Part shown: positions 59,387 to 64,000 of the stretch, piece after piece
Numbering within the stretch: position 1 is the first letter of the stretch
Layout of the letters: every line of letters starts with the position of its first letter
Assembly (NCBI GenBank): GCA_964454335.1
Contig: CAYVVT010000001.1
Span: 558,001 to 622,000, forward strand
Direction: 5' to 3'
Length of the DNA: 64,000 bases
From: CAYVVT01 sp964454335
GTDB lineage: Bacteria; Fidelibacterota; UBA8477; JABMPR01
Notes under the pieces: generated by a model
What the model was told of the DNA's origin: nothing
Database searches by the model: none
The model's input: only the letters and a program-made list of their open reading frames with translations
Position numbers and translations under genes: made by a program

Positions 59387-60844
59387 ATGCGACCTGGAGT
59401 CAAATTCCTCAGTGACACGCTCATCGAACAGATCATCGATGAGGCTATCCAGATCCTCTGCAAGCTGGGTGTGGAGATCCACAACAAGCCGGTACTTGAA
59501 ATGCTGGCTGATCACGGCGCTGTCGTGGATATGCAGAAGTGGCATGTGGTCTTCAAGCAGGAGATCATCGAAAAGGCCCTGGGGACGTCCCCGGGAGGAT
59601 TCAAGCTCTATGATACGGCAGGTACTCAGACCCACGATCTATCCGGTGACAATATCCATTTCACACCGGGATCGGCAGCCATCAATGTTCTGGACTATCA
59701 CACAAAGAAGATCCGTAAACCCATCACCGCTGATTACATACAGTACGCCAAGATCGTGGATCAGCTTGAGCATATCGCTTCCCAGAGTACCGCCTTCATT
59801 CCTTCCGACGTCGCTGATAACGTCTCCGACTCCTATCGATTATTCCTGAGCCTGCTCTACGGCCGGAAACCGGTGGTGACGGGTACATTCACAATTGAGT
59901 CATTCGAAGTGATGAAAGACCTGCAGCTGGCCGTTCGCGGCAGCGTGGAAGACCTGAAGGCCAAACCGCTCACCGTTTTCTCCTGCTGTCCCACCTCGCC
60001 GCTGAAGTGGAGTGACGTCACTTCTCAGAATGTGATGGACTGCGCCGCATACGGGATCCCGGTGGAATTCATTTCCATGCCGCTAGCAGGTTTCATGGCC
60101 CCGGTGACCCTCACCGGTTCATTGATCCAGCATACAGCCGAAACGCTGAGCGGCGTGGTCATCAGCCAGCTGTCCGTACCGGGCGCTCCCATGCTGTACG
60201 GGGGGTCCCCGGCAGCCTTCGATGTGCGCTATGAGACCACGCCCATGGGTGCCATCGAGACCATGATGATCGATTGTGCCTATGCCGAGATCGGCAGATC
60301 CCTGGGCTTGCCCACCCAGGCCTATATCTCTCTGAGTGATGCCAAGCTGCTGGATGCACAGGCAGGCCTCGAAGGCGGGATCGGCGCCACACTGGCGGCC
60401 CTGGCGGGGATCAACAATATCTCGGGTCCCGGAATGCTGGATTTTGAGAATTGCCAGAGCCTGGAAAAACTGATCCTGGACAACGAGATCTGCGGTATGA
60501 CCCTGCGCATGGTACGTGGGATCGAACCACGGGAGGACTTCCCGGCACTTCCGCTGTTCCAGCAGCTTCTGGATGAGAAACACCTGCTCATCTCGGATCA
60601 TACCCGGAAACACCTGCGAGCCGAACACTACTTCCCGGGACCGGTCATCGACCGGGCCAACAGTTCCCGCTGGGAACAGGAGGGCAGCAGGACCCTGGAG
60701 GAACGGGCCCATGATGAAGTGAATAAACTGCTGGAATCCTACGAAGCTCCTGAATTGTCCGAGGGGATCAAGTCAGAACTGGTGGATCTGATGGAAGGAG
60801 AGGCGAGACGTTACGGGCAGGATTCATTGCCGGTAAGAGACTGA
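59387..60844 (+). CDS. MttB-family corrinoid methyltransferase lacking pyrrolysine
   Basis: The 485-residue barrel begins at the ATG at 59387 after AGAAGGG. It follows the trimethylamine/quaternary-amine methyltransferase pattern: an N-terminal VKFLSDTLIEQIIDEAI, HFTPGSAAINVLD, KPVVTGTFT, FSCCPTSPLKWSD, and SLSDAKLLDAQAGLEGGIGATLAALAGINNISG near the Pyl region. Methanogen MttB carries a UAG-encoded pyrrolysine there; this frame has none, as in MtgB (glycine betaine), MtpB and MtcB. It would transfer a methyl group from a methylated amine to the Co(I) corrinoid protein encoded next. The exact amine is undetermined. Confidence 0.88.
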   Translation: MRPGVKFLSDTLIEQIIDEAIQILCKLGVEIHNKPVLEMLADHGAVVDMQKWHVVFKQEIIEKALGTSPGGFKLYDTAGTQTHDLSGDNIHFTPGSAAINVLDYHTKKIRKPITADYIQYAKIVDQLEHIASQSTAFIPSDVADNVSDSYRLFLSLLYGRKPVVTGTFTIESFEVMKDLQLAVRGSVEDLKAKPLTVFSCCPTSPLKWSDVTSQNVMDCAAYGIPVEFISMPLAGFMAPVTLTGSLIQHTAETLSGVVISQLSVPGAPMLYGGSPAAFDVRYETTPMGAIETMMIDCAYAEIGRSLGLPTQAYISLSDAKLLDAQAGLEGGIGATLAALAGINNISGPGMLDFENCQSLEKLILDNEICGMTLRMVRGIEPREDFPALPLFQQLLDEKHLLISDHTRKHLRAEHYFPGPVIDRANSSRWEQEGSRTLEERAHDEVNKLLESYEAPELSEGIKSELVDLMEGEARRYGQDSLPVRD

Positions 60845-60877
60845 ACCTGGAACACAATCACGAATTGAGGATGTTGA

Positions 60878-61510
60878 ATGGAACTCTTGAAGCAAATTTC
60901 TGAGACCCTGCAGAAGGGAGATCATGAACAGGTTGTTGAACTGACCCGCCAGGCACTTGCTGAGAATCTGAAACCCAAGGATATTCTCGACAAGGGATTC
61001 ATTGCAGGCATGGACGTGGTGGGGGAACAGTTCGGCTGGCATGAGATCTTTCTGCCGGACGTGTTGATGGCCGCCAAGGCCATGCATTTTGGTATGGAGC
61101 TTTTGAAGCCGTTGCTGGAGTCGGAAGAGAGCGCAGGGCTGGGACGTGTCGTTATTGGTACGGTCCAGGGAGATCTCCATGATATCGGCAAGAACCTGGT
61201 GGGCATCATGCTGCGTGGAGCCGGATTTGAGGTCATTGACCTGGGCAACGATGTTTCACCGGAAGACTTCGTTGAAACTGCCATCACCGAGAAAGCGGAT
61301 GTCATCGGGATGTCAGCCCTGCTCACCACCACCATGTCCGCGATGAAGAAAGTGACGGCATTGCTGAAAGAGAAGATGCCCGACGGCTCCATCAAGACCA
61401 TTGTGGGCGGTGCGCCACTGTCTGCCCGCATCGCGGAGGAATTCGGTGCCGACGAATATGCCTACGATGCAGCCAATGCGGTAAAACGTGTAAAACAATT
61501 GGTACCCTAA
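60878..61510 (+). CDS. Corrinoid (B12-binding) methyl-carrier protein
   Basis: The 210-residue protein has a helical cap domain (1-85, GDHEQVVELTRQALAENLKP) and a Rossmann-like B12 domain with the base-off signature GDLHDIGKNLVGIML, where His101 is the lower cobalt ligand. EVIDLGNDVSPEDFV, IGMSALLTTTM and TIVGGAPLSA complete the fold, as in MtbC/MtgC. It shuttles methyl groups from the MttB-type enzyme to the third protein of the operon. Spacing to the previous gene is 33 bases. No RamA-type reductive activase is in the window. Confidence 0.93.
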   Translation: MELLKQISETLQKGDHEQVVELTRQALAENLKPKDILDKGFIAGMDVVGEQFGWHEIFLPDVLMAAKAMHFGMELLKPLLESEESAGLGRVVIGTVQGDLHDIGKNLVGIMLRGAGFEVIDLGNDVSPEDFVETAITEKADVIGMSALLTTTMSAMKKVTALLKEKMPDGSIKTIVGGAPLSARIAEEFGADEYAYDAANAVKRVKQLVP

Positions 61511-61528
61511 CCGGAACTGAGGTCATAC

Positions 61529-62404
61529 ATGCAAAGCCTGCTTGAACACATTTCCCGGGGAAAGATCGTCGTGGCCGATGGCGCCATGGGCAGCCTGCTG
61601 TTCCAACGCGGACTGAAACCGGGGGAATGTCCAGAGGAATTGAACCTTCTACACCCGGAGATCCTCGAAGAAGTGGCGCGGCTCTATCTTGAAGCCGGTG
61701 CTGAGATCATCCAGACCAATACTTTTGGCGGGTCAGCCTTGAAGCTGGCAGACTATGGCCTTGAGGCCAAAACTGAAGAGATCAATGCCCGGGCCGTGGA
61801 ATGTGTACGCAGGGCAGTGGGCCAGCAGGCTTATGTGTCCGGCTCTGTGGGGCCCTGCGGCAAGATCCTGAAACCTTACGGGGATACCGAAGCGGAGGAG
61901 ATGACCGCTTCATTCTCTCGGCAGGTGGGAGCCCTGTTGGAGGCCGGTGTGGACGACATCTGCGTCGAGACCATGACAGACCTCCAGGAAGCGGTGCTGG
62001 CCATTCAGGCCGTCCGTGAGCGATCAAGCGACATTCCCATCATGGCCACCATGACCTTCGATCCCACGCCCAAGGGATTCTTCACCATCATGGGAGTCAG
62101 TATCGAGGAGGCTGTTGAAGGTCTCACCGATGCCGGGGCCGATGTTATCGGGTCGAATTGCGGGAATGGCCTTGAGAACATGATCCATATTGCCCGTGAA
62201 TTCAATGACCTGACCTCATTGCCCATCATCATTCAGTCGAATGCCGGGATGCCGGAGAGGATGGGTGCCGAGCTGGTCTACGGAGAGACCCCTGATTTCT
62301 TCGCCGGGAAGATGTCGGATCTAAAAGAGGTTGGTGTGGCCGTCATCGGAGGTTGCTGTGGAACCACTCCGGATCACATTGCAGCCATCAAGGCCAGTAT
62401 CTGA
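61529..62404 (+). CDS. Homocysteine S-methyltransferase domain protein (MetH-N/BHMT-like)
   Basis: The 291-residue barrel corresponds to the homocysteine-binding module of methionine synthase: VVADGAMGSLLFQRGLKPGECPEELN, IIQTNTFGGSALKL, and zinc ligands Cys211 (IGSNCGNGL), Cys276 and Cys277 (IGGCCGTTPDH). The folate, B12 and activation domains of MetH are absent; the B12 carrier is the gene 18 bases upstream. I infer methyl transfer from the corrinoid protein to homocysteine, making methionine. Confidence 0.92.
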   Translation: MQSLLEHISRGKIVVADGAMGSLLFQRGLKPGECPEELNLLHPEILEEVARLYLEAGAEIIQTNTFGGSALKLADYGLEAKTEEINARAVECVRRAVGQQAYVSGSVGPCGKILKPYGDTEAEEMTASFSRQVGALLEAGVDDICVETMTDLQEAVLAIQAVRERSSDIPIMATMTFDPTPKGFFTIMGVSIEEAVEGLTDAGADVIGSNCGNGLENMIHIAREFNDLTSLPIIIQSNAGMPERMGAELVYGETPDFFAGKMSDLKEVGVAVIGGCCGTTPDHIAAIKASI

Positions 62405-62520
62405 TCCTGATCCTCGCAAAACCGTAGCGGAGACCCAGGAGTAATTCGCGCTACCATATTGCCCGTTTTATTCTACTTTGCCAACCAACCGTTATTCTAA
62501 ATGGTTAATTCTTTTCAGGA

Positions 62521-62544
62521 TGCATGTGCGTCCACATGCATTTT
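62521..62544 (+). terminator. Hairpin after the methyl-transfer operon
   Basis: A perfect 8-bp stem TGCATGTG/CACATGCA with loop CGTC is followed by TTTTC. It lies 117 bases after the third gene and 28 before the cupin gene, so it may be a terminator or a leader element of the cupin gene. Confidence 0.4.
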
Positions 62545-62571
62545 CATCAGCGGGGACTTGGAGGATGAGGG

Positions 62572-63117
62572 ATGTTCGACAGGGACAGTTTTATCGAGGA
62601 CTGTATCAATGCCGGTGGAGCGGGACCACAGGCAGTTGGCGAAGTCGTTGCCAGGGCAGTATCTGATCCATCAGGCATTGTTGCTGAACTCGGGGAACCC
62701 GATCAGGGTGGCGTTGAACCGATCTACAGCTCAGGTCAGCTCACCATCGTCAATTATATCTGGCCGCCGAATCTGAGTCTGCTGCCCCATAATCATCAGA
62801 TGTATGCAATTCTCGGGATCTACTCAGGCAGGGAAGAAAATGTGCTGTGGAAGCGCTCCAACTCGACGATCGAAGCTTCGGGATCCCTGTCGCTAGGAAC
62901 TGGCGAGACGGCCAACCTGGGCCGCGATGTCATTCACTCCGTTTTCAACCCCATTGCAAAGTTGACTTGTGCCATCCATGTCTACGGCGGCGATATCTTC
63001 GCACCCGATGAGCCGCGTAGCGAATGGGATCACGAAACCCTGGAAGAAAGACCCTGGAACAAGGATCTGTTGGCAGGTCTCATGCTGGAGAAGAACACTC
63101 ATTCAATGTCTGGATAA
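62572..63117 (+). CDS. Cysteine-dioxygenase-like cupin
   Basis: The 181-residue protein starts after GGAGGATGAGGG. The cupin core has IVNYIWPPNLSLLPHNHQMYAILGIYSGREENVLWKR-like motifs: two His in PHNHQ and a Glu in the GREEN segment. A third His lies in NLGRDVIHSVFNPI, with CAIHVYGGD as the final strand. This is the His-triad iron site of CDO-type thiol dioxygenases. Substrate may be cysteine or another thiol. It lies 167 bases after the homocysteine methyltransferase, beyond a hairpin, so it may be a separate unit. Confidence 0.75.
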   Translation: MFDRDSFIEDCINAGGAGPQAVGEVVARAVSDPSGIVAELGEPDQGGVEPIYSSGQLTIVNYIWPPNLSLLPHNHQMYAILGIYSGREENVLWKRSNSTIEASGSLSLGTGETANLGRDVIHSVFNPIAKLTCAIHVYGGDIFAPDEPRSEWDHETLEERPWNKDLLAGLMLEKNTHSMSG

Positions 63118-63140
63118 TTTGACCATATCCTTCATATTTA

Positions 63141-63169
63141 AAAAAAAGCCCTCATCGAGGGCTTTTTTT
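63141..63169. terminator. Bidirectional terminator between the cupin and helicase genes
   Basis: AAAAAAAGCCCTC pairs with GAGGGCTTTTTTT (63141-63153 with 63157-63169) around ATC. The A and T runs on both sides serve both convergent genes. Confidence 0.9.
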
Positions 63170-63194
63170 ATATGGTTCAACGATCAATGGATCA

Positions 63195-64000
63195 TTATCG
63201 GCTATATCGCGCCTGACGTCTCGAGCGGGATCTGTTCCGAGTCCTGTTACCCGAACGACCACTGCGTTCCGAGGAACCATTGCCTCTTCTAGGCTGCCGG
63301 GCTACAGGCAGACTGTGATCCACGACCTCATCGCTGTGGAAAGCATGTCCATGTTCTGCCATCACAGGTTTTCCCAGAAGACGTTCGATCTCACGGAGGC
63401 TTGACCGATCCTCAGGTGTACAGAATGAGATGGCGTCACCATCGGCACCCGCCCGTGCTGTTCGGCCGATACGATGGACGTATGTCTCAGCCTCCACTGG
63501 CAGATCGTAGTTGATCACATGGCTGATGTCATCCACATCCAGTCCGCGGGCGGCAACGTCTGTTGCCACCAGGACACGGAACTGTCCGCTTTTGAATCCG
63601 TCAAGTGCCTGTGTTCGTGCATTCTGGCTCTTGTTCCCATGAATGGCGGTGCCGTGGATACCGGCAGCATTCAACTTCTTAGCCACACGGTTGGCGGCAT
63701 ATTTCATCTGGGTGAATACGATAGCTTTATTGATGCCGGGCTCTTTCAACAGGGACAGAAGCAAGGCGTCCTTGTTCCTGCGGCCGACGAACATGACCTT
63801 CTGAGAAATGCGTTCAACCGCTGGCTGGTCCGGCTCGATGCTTACCGAAACCGGATCATGGACCATGCTGTAGGCCAGTTCTTCGATCTTCCGGGGCATG
63901 GTGGCAGAGAAGAAGAGGGTTTGACGTCTATCCGGGACCTGCTTCATGATCCGTCTGATATCGGGTTGGAAACCCATATCGAGCATCCGGTCCACTTCGT
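63195..64000 (-). CDS. DEAD-box-family RNA helicase, RhlE-like (5' partial)
   Basis: The start lies beyond the window. Visible parts are the end of motif II, which reads (D)EVDRMLDMGF, motif III FFSATMP, and the whole RecA2 domain: AIVFTQMKYAANRVAKKL, VLVATDVAARGLDVDD (motif V) and YVHRIGRTARAG (motif VI). The tail is Arg/Ser/Gly-rich (about 35 residues), as in RhlE, and would bind RNA. The enzyme unwinds short RNA duplexes in ribosome assembly or decay. Motif II has Val where Ala is usual. Confidence 0.93.
   Translation of the reverse strand, partial: EVDRMLDMGFQPDIRRIMKQVPDRRQTLFFSATMPRKIEELAYSMVHDPVSVSIEPDQPAVERISQKVMFVGRRNKDALLLSLLKEPGINKAIVFTQMKYAANRVAKKLNAAGIHGTAIHGNKSQNARTQALDGFKSGQFRVLVATDVAARGLDVDDISHVINYDLPVEAETYVHRIGRTARAGADGDAISFCTPEDRSSLREIERLLGKPVMAEHGHAFHSDEVVDHSLPVARQPRRGNGSSERSGRSGNRTRNRSRSRRQARYSR

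Noticed and set aside
60300..60480. In-frame UAG pyrrolysine codon in the mttB-like gene
   Set aside because: The frame is continuous through the Pyl region; no stop codon is read through, and no pyl genes are present.
60119..60712. 197-residue minus-strand open frame inside the mttB-like gene
   Set aside because: Antisense shadow of the conserved barrel; no family match or start signal.

Overview
The window is 64 kb of ordinary chromosomal DNA, about 50-53% GC by eye, from a Gram-negative bacterium of the FCB group. Four secreted proteins end in a type IX secretion (T9SS)-style sorting domain with the hallmark NPFNP motif. Lipoproteins, small outer-membrane beta-barrels and many TPR proteins are common. 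Together with a dockerin-tailed MXAN_6640-like metalloprotease and a DUF6249 protein, this suggests Marinimicrobia (SAR406), KSB1 or Calditrichota rather than Bacteroidetes proper. That placement is inference. I see no phage, insertion sequence, CRISPR array or plasmid function. There is one tRNA gene, tRNA-Arg(UCU).

Layout. 1-6.3 kb, plus strand: end of a delta-60-repeat T9SS cargo protein, a TPR protein resembling eukaryotic RMDN proteins, then S66 carboxypeptidase, a YgjV-GNAT fusion, an anchored glutathione peroxidase and a DUF5020 porin-like protein. 6.3-9.6 kb: a metal-site-degenerate amidohydrolase, chorismate mutase, malate dehydrogenase and an RsbRD_N-like protein. 9.6-15.8 kb, minus strand: a tight operon of cysteine desulfurase, mnmA, a GlmU-like nucleotidyltransferase, a small envelope protein, a LytR_C protein, rsfS and argS. 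16-30 kb: phosphoesterase, TPR lipoprotein, a CX4CH protein, an 813-aa barrel/helical-repeat protein, then a minus-strand run of envelope, glycosyltransferase and MgtE genes. 30-34.4 kb: ppdK and a cNMP-binding histidine kinase.

36.2-40.8 kb is the most unusual stretch. An ECF sigma factor, a membrane partner and a lipoprotein isoaspartyl peptidase run leftwards. Opposite them lie a 43-aa membrane peptide, a DUF6249 protein, an MpaA-type murein peptide amidase directly abutting a glutamate-racemase-like gene, a 56-aa membrane peptide clearly paralogous to the first, and a VNG-repeat (bactofilin-like) lipoprotein. Two palindromic sites exactly 21 bp apart lie before the second peptide. I read this as a possible cell-envelope-response locus built around an undescribed small-protein family.

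41-44 kb: a class IV aminotransferase, methyltransferase, unknown protein and tgt operon. 45-52 kb: three minus-strand T9SS cargo proteins, two of them paralogous beta-helix proteins. 52-56 kb: a TonB-like lipoprotein, an alcohol dehydrogenase, and a DapA-type lyase coupled to a pectate-lyase-like protein. 55.9-57 kb is gene-poor and holds the tRNA, strong hairpins and REP-like mini-hairpins. 57-59 kb: a GT-C glycosyltransferase with a TPR tail.

59.4-62.4 kb is a three-gene corrinoid methyl-transfer operon: an MttB-family methyltransferase without pyrrolysine, a corrinoid protein and a homocysteine S-methyltransferase. It would move methyl groups from a methylated or quaternary amine onto homocysteine to make methionine. 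A cysteine-dioxygenase-like cupin follows. The window ends inside a DEAD-box-family RNA helicase.
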